A stretch of DNA of 64,000 nt, taken from JASGCP01 sp965263285 (GTDB lineage: Bacteria; Bacteroidota; Bacteroidia; Chitinophagales; Chitinophagaceae). The translations under genes and the position numbers were made by a program. The stretch is from NCBI GenBank assembly GCA_965263285.1, contig CBDHHD010000016.1, forward strand, positions 1,178,001 through 1,242,000, given 5' to 3'. Shown piece by piece: positions 39,068 through 48,693 of the stretch; positions within the stretch are counted from its first letter, which is position 1, and each line of letters begins with the position of its first letter. The notes beneath the pieces are model-generated. The model saw nothing but the letters and a program-made list of their open reading frames with translations. It ran no database searches and had not been told where the DNA came from.

Positions 39068-39075
39068 TATTTTTG
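39068..39075 (+). promoter_or_regulatory. Probable -7 box of metK
   Basis: TATTTTTG fits TAnnTTTG, 16 bp before the metK ATG. The upstream T-runs offer no clear TTTG at the right distance. The message leader would be very short. Confidence 0.45.
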
Positions 39076-39091
39076 CAATATAATTTTTTTT

Positions 39092-40333
39092 ATGTATTAT
39101 TTTACTTCCGAAAGTGTATCAGAAGGACACCCAGATAAAGTAGCTGATCAAATATCAGATGCGTTGCTAGACAATTTCCTTGCATGGGATCCTAGCTCTA
39201 AAGTAGCTTGTGAAACCTTAGTAACAACAGGACAAGTTATTTTAGCAGGAGAAGTGCGATCTAATTCTTATATTGATGTACAAGAAATTACGAGAAATGT
39301 TATAAAAAAAATAGGATATACAAAAAGCGAATATATGTTCGAAGCTAATTCTTGTGGAGTATTATCGTCAATTCATGAGCAATCGCCTGATATTCATCAA
39401 GGTGTAAGTAAAAAAAAGAAAGAAGATCAAGGTGCAGGTGATCAAGGCTTAATGTTTGGATTTGCCAGTGATGAAACAGCAGATTATATGCCTATAACCC
39501 TTGATTTGTCCCATAAGTTATTACACGAGTTATCAATTATTCGCCATGAAGGTAAACAAATGACTTATTTAAGACCCGATGCTAAAAGTCAAGTTACTTT
39601 TGAGTATAAAGATAACCACCCATTAAAAGTACATACAATTGTAATATCTACCCAGCATGATGATTTCGATACTGAAATAAATATGCAACAAAAAATAAAG
39701 AAAGATATTATTGAAATATTGATTCCTAGAATATTAAAAAATTATAAACATTATAAACAATATTTTCACGATAAGATAATTTATCATGTAAATCCAACGG
39801 GTAAATTTGTTATAGGGGGTCCACATGGAGATACAGGATTAACAGGGAGAAAAATTATAGTGGATACTTATGGGGGAGAGGGAGGTCATGGAGGAGGTGC
39901 ATTTAGTGGCAAGGATCCTTCTAAAGTAGATAGATCTGCCGCTTATGCTGCTAGACATATTGCTAAAAACCTTGTAGCTGCAGGTATTGCCAATAAAATA
40001 CTCGTGCAAGTGTCTTATGCTATTGGAGTAGCAGAACCTACTTCAATTTATATTAATTCTTACGGAACAAATAAAACAAAATTTAAGGATGAAGATATTG
40101 CTAATAAAATAAAATCTATTTTCGACTTGCGTCCTTACCATATAGAACAACGATTAAAATTACGTAATCCCATTTATAGTGAAACTGCTTCTTATGGTCA
40201 TTTTGGAAGAAAGTCTATTATAATTGAAAAAGCGTTTAAAAGCTATGATGGCAAAATAAAAAAATGTACTGTAGAATTATTTACTTGGGAGAAATTAGAT
40301 TATGTAGAAAAGATAAAAAAATTATTTTTCTAA
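39092..40333 (+). CDS. metK: S-adenosylmethionine synthetase
   Basis: 413 aa. Makes SAM from methionine and ATP. Motifs: ESVSEGHPDKVADQISDALLD at the N-terminus, GAGDQGLMFGFA (central), the GGPHGDTGLTGRKIIVDTYG loop and GGGAFSGKDPSKVDRSAAYA, and the C-terminal SYGHFGR. Full length for the Bacteroidota form. Monocistronic; palindromic elements flank both sides. Confidence 0.98.
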   Translation: MYYFTSESVSEGHPDKVADQISDALLDNFLAWDPSSKVACETLVTTGQVILAGEVRSNSYIDVQEITRNVIKKIGYTKSEYMFEANSCGVLSSIHEQSPDIHQGVSKKKKEDQGAGDQGLMFGFASDETADYMPITLDLSHKLLHELSIIRHEGKQMTYLRPDAKSQVTFEYKDNHPLKVHTIVISTQHDDFDTEINMQQKIKKDIIEILIPRILKNYKHYKQYFHDKIIYHVNPTGKFVIGGPHGDTGLTGRKIIVDTYGGEGGHGGGAFSGKDPSKVDRSAAYAARHIAKNLVAAGIANKILVQVSYAIGVAEPTSIYINSYGTNKTKFKDEDIANKIKSIFDLRPYHIEQRLKLRNPIYSETASYGHFGRKSIIIEKAFKSYDGKIKKCTVELFTWEKLDYVEKIKKLFF

Positions 40334-40344
40334 AATAATTGGTA

Positions 40345-40614
40345 ACAACTCAGATAGGTCAATAGATTTATTGGAGAATATTGGTTATTGAAATAAGTAT
40401 AGGCATGGAAATAATAGGGAGTATCTGGTGAGGACTGCCATCAGATAAAGAGTGTTACAAAACGAGGTGAGCGAAGCGACCAGCGAAAATGTGGGGCGAA
40501 TTTTTTATATGAATTGTTATGATGAGCATAAGATACTTACATAAAAGATAACTATGAATAAGCTCATCATATAATTCATACCTAACCGCCTCCCATTCAT
40601 TCTCGCTAGCGTAG
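40345..40614 (+). repeat. Palindromic element cut off at the mutL stop codon
   Basis: It begins in the inner region (GGCATGGAAATAATAGGGAG), keeps the central palindrome and ends at CGCTAGCGTAG, directly abutting the TTA that is the mutL stop. The right half is missing. The element therefore ends exactly at the 3' end of mutL; whether it trimmed the gene cannot be told here. Confidence 0.8.
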
Positions 40615-42474
40615 TTACAATAATTGTTTAAAGTTATCTATAGAAAGTTCTTTAAATATAGGAAAGCCTTTTATAGATATATTTTGATAAGGACATCTTG
40701 ATAATTCATTCCATATATATTTCATTTCTTGGGTTGATATCATTTTACCAGCTTTAATAGCTTGTTGCATAGCTAACATAGATATCATTTTATCTTTTCG
40801 TTTGGCTATATCATGCAAGGGAATGTAATTAGAAAGACAAGCATGTAACCATTGATTCAAGAAATCGGCTACTTCTGCTTCTTTCATATCAAAAGGTATA
40901 GCTTGCACTAAGAAATCTCCTTCTTGTGGTATCATATGAAAACCAATACTTGCTAAATCAGGTAATTGTTCTATTAGTATGTTTTTATCAGCTATAGGAC
41001 AAGTATATATAATAGGAAGCAAGAGAGATTGACTATGGATGTCTTGTGTATTCATTCTCTCCATATAAGCAGTATACAAAATTCTTTCATGTGCATATTG
41101 CTGGTGAATTATATAACAACGGTTATGAATGCAAGACAATATATAAGTGTGAAATAATTGCAAACATGGTTCATCTGTTATGGTAGGTAATGTATTCTCT
41201 ACAAGAGATGCTGTTTGTTGGGTAACATTAGGAATAGAAGGAAAAATAGTTGTAGTGTCAGTAGTAGTAGGGTGAGAATGATTGTTTTTTTCAATTGATT
41301 GAAAAAAATTTTTCCAATTTTTAGTATGTGAAGACGGCTCTATTATATGTGCTTGATGTGGCTTGGTATATGATTGAAAAATGGGTTTGTCTACTATTGT
41401 TTTTGTTTGTTCTGAAGTAAGTGGTGTTTGTATAGCATCAGTTTGTATGATGTCAGCGTCTAGTGAAAAATCAATAGATGGCACAAATGCATGAGAAGCC
41501 AATGCTTGTTTAATTGTAGCATGTAAAAAAGCATAAATTAATTTTTCGTCTCCGAATTTAATTTCTTGTTTTGTAGGATGTACATTAATATCAATTTCAT
41601 TAGGATTAATAGTAAAATAAATAAAAAAAGGTGGATAAGTTTGATGAGGAATAAGTTGTTGATATGCTTGAATAACGCCATGTTGTAGATAAGGACTACG
41701 AATAAATCTTTGGTTTACAAAGAAATATTGCTCTCCTCTTATTTTTTTAGTGCTATTAGGTTTGCCAATAAAGCCATATATTTTAAGATAGGGAGAGGTG
41801 TCTTCTATAGAGATTATTCTCGATTCATAAGAAGCACCCATTATTTGAATAATTCTTTTTTTTAACTGAATAGGGTCTAATTTATATAACAATTCATCAT
41901 TATGATATAGTGAAAAACTAATGGTAGGGAAGGCTAATACAATGCGAATAAATTCTTCTATACAATTCTTTAATTCTACTGTATCTTTTTTTAAGAAATT
42001 TTTTCTTGCTGGTATATTAAAGAACAAATTTTTCATGGCAATAGAAGTACCTGTTACACAAGCAATAGATTCTTGTTTTTGTACTTTACTATTTTCTATT
42101 AATAAATAAGTTCCCACCTCATCTGCTTCTCGTTTGGTTTTAAGTTCTACTTGAGATACAGCAGCAATAGATGCAAGAGCTTCACCTCTAAAACCCATAG
42201 TAGAAATATTAAAGATGTCTTCTACTTGCCTTATTTTACTAGTGGCGTGTCGCTCAAATGCCATACGAGCATCTGTAATGCTCATTCCTGATCCGTTATC
42301 TATTACTTGTACTAATTGTGTACCTGCTTCCTTTAGAAATACTTTTATTTCTGTAGCTCCGGCATCAATAGCATTTTCAATTAATTCTTTTACTGCATTA
42401 GCAGGTCGTTGTATCACCTCGCCGGCAGCAATTTGGTTTGCTATAGCATCAGGAAGCAAAAAAATCTTATCCAT
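40615..42474 (-). CDS. mutL: DNA mismatch repair protein MutL
   Basis: 619 aa from the ATG at 42474 (MDKIFLLPDAIANQIAAGEV); 25 codons of in-frame upstream sequence are unlike the family. GHKL ATPase motifs: VKELIENAIDAGA, VIDNGSGM, TMGFRGEALASIAAV, FFVNQRFI, INVHPTKQEIKF. A variable linker (about 335-440) precedes the dimerisation domain. In that domain the endonuclease motif DQHAxxE is HQQYAHE, the usual ACK is AMQ, and the zinc-binding CPHGRP region reads CPYQNIS, so the nuclease may be inactive. Mismatch repair function otherwise expected. The stop codon abuts a palindromic repeat. Confidence 0.93.
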   Translation of the reverse strand: MDKIFLLPDAIANQIAAGEVIQRPANAVKELIENAIDAGATEIKVFLKEAGTQLVQVIDNGSGMSITDARMAFERHATSKIRQVEDIFNISTMGFRGEALASIAAVSQVELKTKREADEVGTYLLIENSKVQKQESIACVTGTSIAMKNLFFNIPARKNFLKKDTVELKNCIEEFIRIVLAFPTISFSLYHNDELLYKLDPIQLKKRIIQIMGASYESRIISIEDTSPYLKIYGFIGKPNSTKKIRGEQYFFVNQRFIRSPYLQHGVIQAYQQLIPHQTYPPFFIYFTINPNEIDINVHPTKQEIKFGDEKLIYAFLHATIKQALASHAFVPSIDFSLDADIIQTDAIQTPLTSEQTKTIVDKPIFQSYTKPHQAHIIEPSSHTKNWKNFFQSIEKNNHSHPTTTDTTTIFPSIPNVTQQTASLVENTLPTITDEPCLQLFHTYILSCIHNRCYIIHQQYAHERILYTAYMERMNTQDIHSQSLLLPIIYTCPIADKNILIEQLPDLASIGFHMIPQEGDFLVQAIPFDMKEAEVADFLNQWLHACLSNYIPLHDIAKRKDKMISMLAMQQAIKAGKMISTQEMKYIWNELSRCPYQNISIKGFPIFKELSIDNFKQLL

Positions 42475-42639
42475 GGTATTATGTAATAATAATAAGCAAT
42501 TACAAAAGTACTTCATTTGATATCTTAAATAATTATTTTTTTTCCACAAGTTGAATGGGATATTAATTAAATGCTTTTTTTAAGTACCACAAAGCTTGTA
42601 GTGTTTTTTATCTACATTGTCTTATTTAGTCAATTTTTA

Positions 42640-43140
42640 TCTACATCCTTTTTTAAGGTGCTAAGAGAAATACAGTTGTAACTACTTAGTTAACTCAATA
42701 GGTTTAATTAAGTGTATGGATGATCGAATAATTATAAGTATGAAAATAATAGGAAGTATCTGATGGGGACAGCCCTCAGATAAAGAGCGTTACAAAACGA
42801 GGCGAGCGAAGCGACCAGCGAGAATGTGGAGGCGGAAGTTTTTATATATGAATCGTTATGATGAGCATAAAGTATGTACATAAAAGATAACTATGGATAA
42901 GCCCATCATAACGATTCATACCTAACCGCCTCCCATTCATTCTCGCTAGCGTAGCGAGCCGGAGTAGAGACACATAGCTATGTGTCTCTACTCTTTATCT
43001 GCAGGCTTGATTTTTTCTTTGTTTCTTTCTTTTGTATCAAGACAAAAGAAAGAAAAAGATATAAAAAACGAGTATGAACCTATACATGAGTAGTTGCCAT
43101 TTATTAAAAATCTCTTAGCGCCTTAAAAAAGGATGTAGCA
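42640..43140 (+). repeat. Diverged palindromic element (CTACATCC type)
   Basis: About 500 bp with inner ends CTACATCCTTTTTTAAGGTG and CGCCTTAAAAAAGGATGTAG, a third terminus variant. It holds the central palindrome, then a perfect hairpin AGTAGAGACACATAG...CTATGTGTCTCTACT in place of the usual TAGTTTTGTAGC. It lies between mutL and gcvP. The remaining bases to 43264 show no gene. Confidence 0.85.
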
Positions 43141-43264
43141 CAATTTTTTAAAAAGTCTTACCTCGATATAATTAGGTTAAATGTATATCTGATTCATTAC
43201 AAAGAGATTGCTTTTTATTTTATATCTTTATTTTCCTAACTTTATGGGTGTAATATAATACTTT

Positions 43265-46114
43265 CTAATAGCTATCTGTAGGACTGCATGTACAAATAAG
43301 ATTTCTATCTCCATAAGCATTATTAATTCTTGCTACTGGACTCCAATATTTATTGTTTTTTAAATAGGGTAAAGGATAAGCAGCTTGATAACGGCTATAA
43401 GGATGTTTCCAATTGTCGTTTAACAAACTTAATTCTGTATGAGGTGAATTTTTAAGCACATTATCTTGGCTATCCATTTTTTTGTCTTGAATAGCTTGTA
43501 TTTCTGTACGAATAGCAATCATTGCATTACAAAATCTATCCATTTCTTCTTTGTCTTCACTTTCTGTTGGCTCTACCATTAGTGTGCCTGCTATAGGAAA
43601 GCTCATAGTAGGAGCGTGAAAGCCAAAGTCTATTAGTCTTTTGGCTATGTCATCGGCTTCAATGCCCACTAATTTAAATGGTCTTAGATCAATAATAAAC
43701 TCATGGGCGCTAGGCTTTTGGTGTGTAGCAAAAAGAATGCTATAATGCGATTGTAATTTTGCACGCATATAATTTGCGTTTAGAATAGCGTTGATGGAAG
43801 ATTTTTTAAGTCCAAATTCTCCTAATAATCTTATATATCCATAGCTAATTACTAATATAAGTGCTGAGCCAAAAGGGGCTGCAGAAATGGTATATTCGGT
43901 ATGAGATTGTTTTTGACTACTTGGTAAAAAAGGAGCTAATTCTTTTGTACAGCAAATAGGTCCCATACCAGGTCCGCCACCTCCATGTGGAATAGCAAAT
44001 GTTTTATGTAAATTAAGATGGCAGATATCAGCACCTATTATTTTAGGTTGAGTGAGTCCAATTTGTGCATTCATATTAGCACCGTCCATATATATCAACC
44101 CGCCCACTTCATGTATCAGTTTCGTAATTTCTTGGATATTATCTTCATACATGCCAAAGGTAGAAGGGTAGGTTATCATGAGTGCAGCAATTTGATTGCT
44201 ATATATTTTAATTTTATCTTGAATGTCTTTTATATCAATATATCCCTGTTCTGTACTTTTTATTACTACTACTTTAAATCCTGCCATTATTGCGCTGGCG
44301 GGGTTAGTGCCATGTGCCGAAATAGGAATAAGCACAATATCTCTTTTTGATTTATGATGTAAATGATAACTGCGAATGGTTAATAGACCTGCATATTCTC
44401 CTTGAGCGCCACTATTAGGTTGTAAGCTACAATCATCGAATCCTGTTATATTGCATAAATATATTTTTAATCTTTGTAGTAGTATTTGATATCCTTGTGT
44501 TTGATACACAGGTGCAAATGGATGTATAGCGTTCCAATGTTTCCAACTAATGGGCATCATCTCGCAAGCTGCATTTAATTTCATGGTACAGCTACCTAAT
44601 GGTATCATAGTTCTGTTGAGCGCAAGATCTTTGTTTTCTAATTTTTTAATATATCGCATGAGTTGTGTTTCAGAACGATAGGCAGAAAATATAGGTTGCG
44701 TAAGAAAAGTGTTTCTGCGTGTAGCAAAAGAAGGAATATTTGTAGTCTGTATATTCTTTGATACATGAATAGGTTTTGTCTCTTCATTAAATTGATCTTT
44801 ATAAATTGAAAATATTTGTATTAATTTTTCTACATCTTCTTTTGTGGTTGTTTCATCTAATGAAATAGTAACTTCATTATGATTAAGATAAAATAAATTG
44901 ACTTGAAATGACTCTGCAATTGTTTTTAATTTTATAACAGATATATCTTTTATATGTAATGTGTCAAAGAAATAGGAATAAGTAGGCTGTATATAGAGTA
45001 GACACAAAGCATCATACACTTCTTTTGTATGCATTACAATAGTTAACGCTATCTTTTTAAGTCCTTGTTGCCCATGGTAGATAACATAGAAAGCTGCTAT
45101 ATTAGCTAGTAGGGATTGTGCTGTACATATATTAGAAGTGGCTTTTTCTCTTCGAATATGTTGCTCTCTGGTTTGCAAAGACATTCTATAAGCTGGTTGC
45201 CCTTGTGCATCAACACTTACTCCAATAATGCGCCCAGGTATATATCTTGTAAATTCTTCTTTACATGCAAAAAAAGCAGCATGAGGGCCTCCATAGCCTA
45301 TAGGCACTCCAAAGCGTTGTGAAGATCCAATAGCTATATCCGCATCTAATTCTTTAGGAGGAGTGAGAACACAAAGGGCTAATAAATCTGTGGCCATTAC
45401 TACAAATATATTTTTTGTATGCGCGTTTGTAATAAAAGGTTTATAATCTTCAATGGCACCATGGCTATTAGGGTATTGTAAAATAGCGCCAAAATAGGTG
45501 TCATCTAATGTAATGGTTTGATAGGATTGTTCAACAATTTCTATCCCTAAAGGAATAGCGCGCGTATATAGTATAGATTTTGTTTGCGCAAAAATGTATG
45601 AGTCTACTAAGAATTTATTTTTAGATGAGCTTATTTCTTTTTGTGTATAATAAAATAGCATTGTCATTGCTTCAGCGGCAGCAGTTGCTTCATCTAATAA
45701 AGAGGCATTAGCAATAGGTAGTCCTGTTAATTCAGTTATAACAGTTTGATAATTTAATAATGATTCGAGTCGCCCTTGTGCAATTTCTGCTTGATATGGA
45801 GTATAAGGAGTGTACCATCCTGGATTTTCAAATATATTACGCATAATAACACTAGGGGTGTAGGTGCCATAATATCCTTGTCCTATATAAGACTTATAAA
45901 ACATATTTTTTTTTGCAAGCTCATATATGTGCTTTAAATAAGTAGCTTCTGTCATAGGGTCGGGTAAAGAGATAGATTCTTTTAATTGTAGTGATGAAGG
46001 AATTACTTTATTAATTAAATCATCTACGTCTTTGTAATTCATTTCTTTTAGCATGCTTTTTAAGTTATTGCTATGTACTCCTATATGACGCTCAAGAAAA
46101 AGATCGTTCCCCAT
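43265..46114 (-). CDS. gcvP: Glycine dehydrogenase (decarboxylating), P-protein
   Basis: 949 aa, single-chain form of the glycine cleavage P-protein. Decarboxylates glycine and passes aminomethyl to the H-protein lipoyl group. N-terminal half: FLERHIGVHSNN, FYKSYIGQGYYGTYTPSVIM, NPGWYTPYTPYQAEIAQGRL, RFGVPIGYGGPHAAFFACK. C-terminal half: MIPLGSCTMKLNAACEM, LQPNSGAQGEYAGLLTIRSY, ISAHGTNPASA, MDGANMNAQIGL, and the PLP lysine in LNLHKTFAIPHGGGGPGMGP. Complete. The gcvT and gcvH genes are not in the window. Confidence 0.98.
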   Translation of the reverse strand: MGNDLFLERHIGVHSNNLKSMLKEMNYKDVDDLINKVIPSSLQLKESISLPDPMTEATYLKHIYELAKKNMFYKSYIGQGYYGTYTPSVIMRNIFENPGWYTPYTPYQAEIAQGRLESLLNYQTVITELTGLPIANASLLDEATAAAEAMTMLFYYTQKEISSSKNKFLVDSYIFAQTKSILYTRAIPLGIEIVEQSYQTITLDDTYFGAILQYPNSHGAIEDYKPFITNAHTKNIFVVMATDLLALCVLTPPKELDADIAIGSSQRFGVPIGYGGPHAAFFACKEEFTRYIPGRIIGVSVDAQGQPAYRMSLQTREQHIRREKATSNICTAQSLLANIAAFYVIYHGQQGLKKIALTIVMHTKEVYDALCLLYIQPTYSYFFDTLHIKDISVIKLKTIAESFQVNLFYLNHNEVTISLDETTTKEDVEKLIQIFSIYKDQFNEETKPIHVSKNIQTTNIPSFATRRNTFLTQPIFSAYRSETQLMRYIKKLENKDLALNRTMIPLGSCTMKLNAACEMMPISWKHWNAIHPFAPVYQTQGYQILLQRLKIYLCNITGFDDCSLQPNSGAQGEYAGLLTIRSYHLHHKSKRDIVLIPISAHGTNPASAIMAGFKVVVIKSTEQGYIDIKDIQDKIKIYSNQIAALMITYPSTFGMYEDNIQEITKLIHEVGGLIYMDGANMNAQIGLTQPKIIGADICHLNLHKTFAIPHGGGGPGMGPICCTKELAPFLPSSQKQSHTEYTISAAPFGSALILVISYGYIRLLGEFGLKKSSINAILNANYMRAKLQSHYSILFATHQKPSAHEFIIDLRPFKLVGIEADDIAKRLIDFGFHAPTMSFPIAGTLMVEPTESEDKEEMDRFCNAMIAIRTEIQAIQDKKMDSQDNVLKNSPHTELSLLNDNWKHPYSRYQAAYPLPYLKNNKYWSPVARINNAYGDRNLICTCSPTDSY

Positions 46115-46333
46115 GTTAATATGATTTATAAAAAAATATAATCTAATCTAGGTGCTAAGATAGGAAAGAAAGTCTTTAAAAAGTGAAAAAAAATTTTGAG
46201 ATTATAAAAAATGTGTAAGCCCTTATAATTATTATGTTAAGTAGATATTTGTTAACAACTGAAAAAAAGGATTTAGCCGATTTAGTCTTGAATCTTGTCT
46301 TTTGCTATCCAAGCATTTGCTAAATGTTGTTTG

Positions 46334-46369
46334 CCAAGTTGAATTAAAAATTTAATTCAAGATGCTTGG
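46334..46369. terminator. Hairpin between gcvP and the 46401 gene
   Basis: Perfect inner arms TTGAATTAAA and TTTAATTCAA with a 2-nt loop, plus outer CCAAG/CTTGG arms separated by a bulge. It lies where a transcript of the leftward 46401 gene would end. No long T-run follows, so it could also be a remnant of a palindromic element; a GGATTTAGCC remnant is at 46268-46278. Confidence 0.4.
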
Positions 46370-46400
46370 GATCATTAGTTTGTTAATGATGCAAGCTCGT

Positions 46401-46825
46401 TTATACTCCCGATAATAAGGCCAATTCTTCTTTGCCAATAAAATAAAGTGCTTTATCATTTGGACATACGGTTAATTTAAAACTTTGAATATCTCTATAA
46501 ATAATTTCTATTCTGTCAGGAGAAGTACTATAAATAGTTGTGTCTTTTAATTCAATTGCTATACTAGCTATTTCCATGATGAATTTAGATACATGCACCT
46601 TCGTTAATAAAACCTCAGTTTGAGTTAATTGTTTTTCTTTATTTTTCTTAATTAAATAATCGATACTGTTCAGTAATGTTTGTTGCAACATTAATATTCT
46701 ATCCAATTTATATCCAATAATTTCTTTTCCTTCAGATTGTATAGTAGGTGATTCTTTTATGTGTTTTTTTATATCATTTACAATCGTATCAACTGCGCCT
46801 ATTGATCTAATAATATGAAATATGC
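46401..46825 (-). pseudogene. Conserved-looking gene cut at its 5' end by a palindromic element
   Basis: The frame is open from the TTA/TAA stop at 46401 rightward to the edge of the palindromic element at 46826 (about 141 codons) with no ATG near the expected start. The only starts are a TTG at 46706 (101 aa, LDRILMLQQTLLN) and an ATG five codons on. Visible: mostly helical residues, NSIDYLIKKNKEKQLTQTEVLL, then a beta-rich end (DRIEIIYRDIQSFKLTV, ALYFIGKEELALLSGV). The missing N-terminus is not found on the far side of the element. Either a truncated gene or one using TTG. Family unknown. Confidence 0.55.
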
Positions 46826-47376
46826 GGCATAACTAAATTTAGTGTGAGGAAAAATTTAGTTTACTAAAAGGCTACATCTTTTTTTGAGGTGCTGGGGATA
46901 TTTATGTTTTTGTAATTGCTCATATATAGGTTCATCATTTATTTTTATATCCTTTTCTTTCTTTTGTCTTGATACAAAAGAAAGAAACAAAGAAAAAATC
47001 AAGCCTGCAGATAAAGAGCTACAAAACTACGGCTCGCTACGCTAGCGAGAATGAATGGGAGGCGGTTAGGTATGAATCGTTATGATGAGCTTATCCATAG
47101 GTATCTTTTATGCAAATACTTTATGCTCATCATAACGATTCATATATAAAAACTTTCGCCTCCACATTCTCGCTGGTCGCTTCGCTCACCTCGTTTTGTA
47201 ACGCTCTTTATCTGAGGGCAGTCCTCATCAGATATTTCCTATTATTTCTATATATATGTAATAATCCATGCTTCCTGCACCTCAAAAAAAGATGTAGCCC
47301 ATATAAAATTGTTTTTACAAATATCCATTTTATTTTGTATCTTTGCATACTCCCTCACACTAAATTTAGTTATGCC
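46826..47376 (-). mobile_element. Complete palindromic element (GGCATAAC type), opposite orientation
   Basis: 551 bp, ends GGCATAACTAAATTTAGTGT and GTTATGCC. Relative to the copy at 33987 it is inverted (the CAGCACCTC side is on the left). No target duplication, as the right flank is another element remnant, suggesting deletion or recombination. It truncates the frame to its left. Confidence 0.9.
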
Positions 47377-47576
47377 GAAAAAATCAAGCCTGCAAATAAA
47401 GAGTAGTCCTCATCAAATATTTCCTATTCTTTCCATGTTTATATGTATTTAATAATTCATGCTTCCAGCACCTCAAAAGAAGAGGTAGCCCCTATATAAA
47501 ATTATTTTTGGAAATGTCAATTTTATTTTGTATCTTTGTAAAATGTATTATAGTTAAATTTATTTATGTCACGCTA
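47377..47576 (-). repeat. Decayed palindromic element that contains the promoter of the next gene
   Basis: It matches the last 200 bp of the family: AAATCAAGCCTGCAAATAAA, AATATTTCCTATTCTTTCCA, CAGCACCTCAAAAGAAGAGG, TTTTATTTTGTATCTTTG, and a decayed outer end AAATTTATTTATGTC in place of AAATTTAGTTATGCC. It stops 10 bp before the lipoprotein ATG. Confidence 0.75.
47507..47538 (+). promoter_or_regulatory. Bacteroidota-type promoter inside an old repeat element
   Basis: TTTG (47507-47510), 20 bp, TATCTTTG (47531-47538). The same TATCTTTG is present at the matching place in intact elements (e.g. 47338-47345), but they read ACAA rather than TTTG upstream (TTTTTACAAATATCC). The remnant's TTTTTGGAAATGTC gives a -33 box at the right distance. 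Confidence 0.65.
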
Positions 47577-47585
47577 AAAAAAAAT

Positions 47586-48620
47586 ATGTCAAAAAAAATC
47601 TTAACAGTTTTAAGCTTAATCGTATTGATGGCTTGTAACAAAGCAGTCAATAACACTCCATCTACCAATAATCTTATAAATGCAAAAAATGGTGTTGCAA
47701 GTAATTCTTATGCGAGTGTACAATCGTATTCTAATATTGGTGTAGCAGTGGGATTTAATGGTATTTATCGCACATTGAATGGGGGACAAACTTGGACACA
47801 AGTATTTAGCAATAATTCTATTATTCTTAGTAGTGTTACTTTTTCATCTGATACTAATGGCGTGGCTTCAGGCTTTGATGTAAATAATCGTAATGGTGTT
47901 ATTTTTCGTACTACTGATGCCGGACAAACTTGGACACAAGTATTTAATGCTCCTTATGGTTTTGGTCCAATTCGTTCTGTTGCTTTTTCAACTCCCACAA
48001 ATGGATTGGCAACTGTAGGGCAACTTATATATAGCACACAAGACTGCGGACAAACTTGGACACTTTTAAATGATGTTAATACTTTTGCTGATGTTGTATT
48101 TTCATCTGCAACAAATGGTATAGCAGTTGGAAAAAATTATATTTATCGTACTATTGATGGCGGACAAACTTGGACAAATGTATTTGTTAATAATAATCCT
48201 ACTAGTGTTTTTGGTGGTGTAACACTTTCACATGCAAATAGTGGTTTAGCACTTAGTTATGATAATGTTTATAACACACAAGACTCAGGGAAGACTTGGA
48301 CACTTGTAAATATTGGTGGTTTTTATGGCGCTGCTTTTTCAACTGATACTAATGCTGTAGGATTAAGTAGAAATAATTCAGTCATTTATCTCTCACAAAA
48401 TGGTGGAAAAACTTGGACAAATACATATAGTAACAGTAAGGTTACTTTTAATAATATTGCCTTTTCATCTGCTACTAATGGTGTGGTAATTGGTTTTGAT
48501 AAAAATAATAATAATATTAGTTATATTTATCTTACTACTAATGGAGGAAGAACTTGGGCGCAAGTATTACAAAGTAATAATGTTATTTTTATGGCTGTTG
48601 CTTTTGCTCATTCAAATTAA
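47586..48620 (+). CDS. Lipoprotein with YCF48/BNR-like beta-propeller repeats
   Basis: 344 aa from MSKKILTVLSLIVLMACNKA (ATG 47586); the lipobox Cys is residue 17. The mature part has about seven repeats of roughly 45 residues: (S)VAFSSxTNGVAxG followed by IYRTxDGGQTWTQV, the pattern of YCF48/photosynthesis-stability and BNR beta-propellers, many with NGGQTW or DGGQTW. It ends FMAVAFAHSN. Such surface propellers bind partners or glycans. A second, IS-split member follows. Its promoter is in a repeat remnant. Confidence 0.85.
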   Translation: MSKKILTVLSLIVLMACNKAVNNTPSTNNLINAKNGVASNSYASVQSYSNIGVAVGFNGIYRTLNGGQTWTQVFSNNSIILSSVTFSSDTNGVASGFDVNNRNGVIFRTTDAGQTWTQVFNAPYGFGPIRSVAFSTPTNGLATVGQLIYSTQDCGQTWTLLNDVNTFADVVFSSATNGIAVGKNYIYRTIDGGQTWTNVFVNNNPTSVFGGVTLSHANSGLALSYDNVYNTQDSGKTWTLVNIGGFYGAAFSTDTNAVGLSRNNSVIYLSQNGGKTWTNTYSNSKVTFNNIAFSSATNGVVIGFDKNNNNISYIYLTTNGGRTWAQVLQSNNVIFMAVAFAHSN

Positions 48621-48693
48621 ACTTATAAATTTTAAGCGTAATGAGCAAATTAATTGCATTTTAAACAATTTTTTATTTAAGTATAAAAATTAA

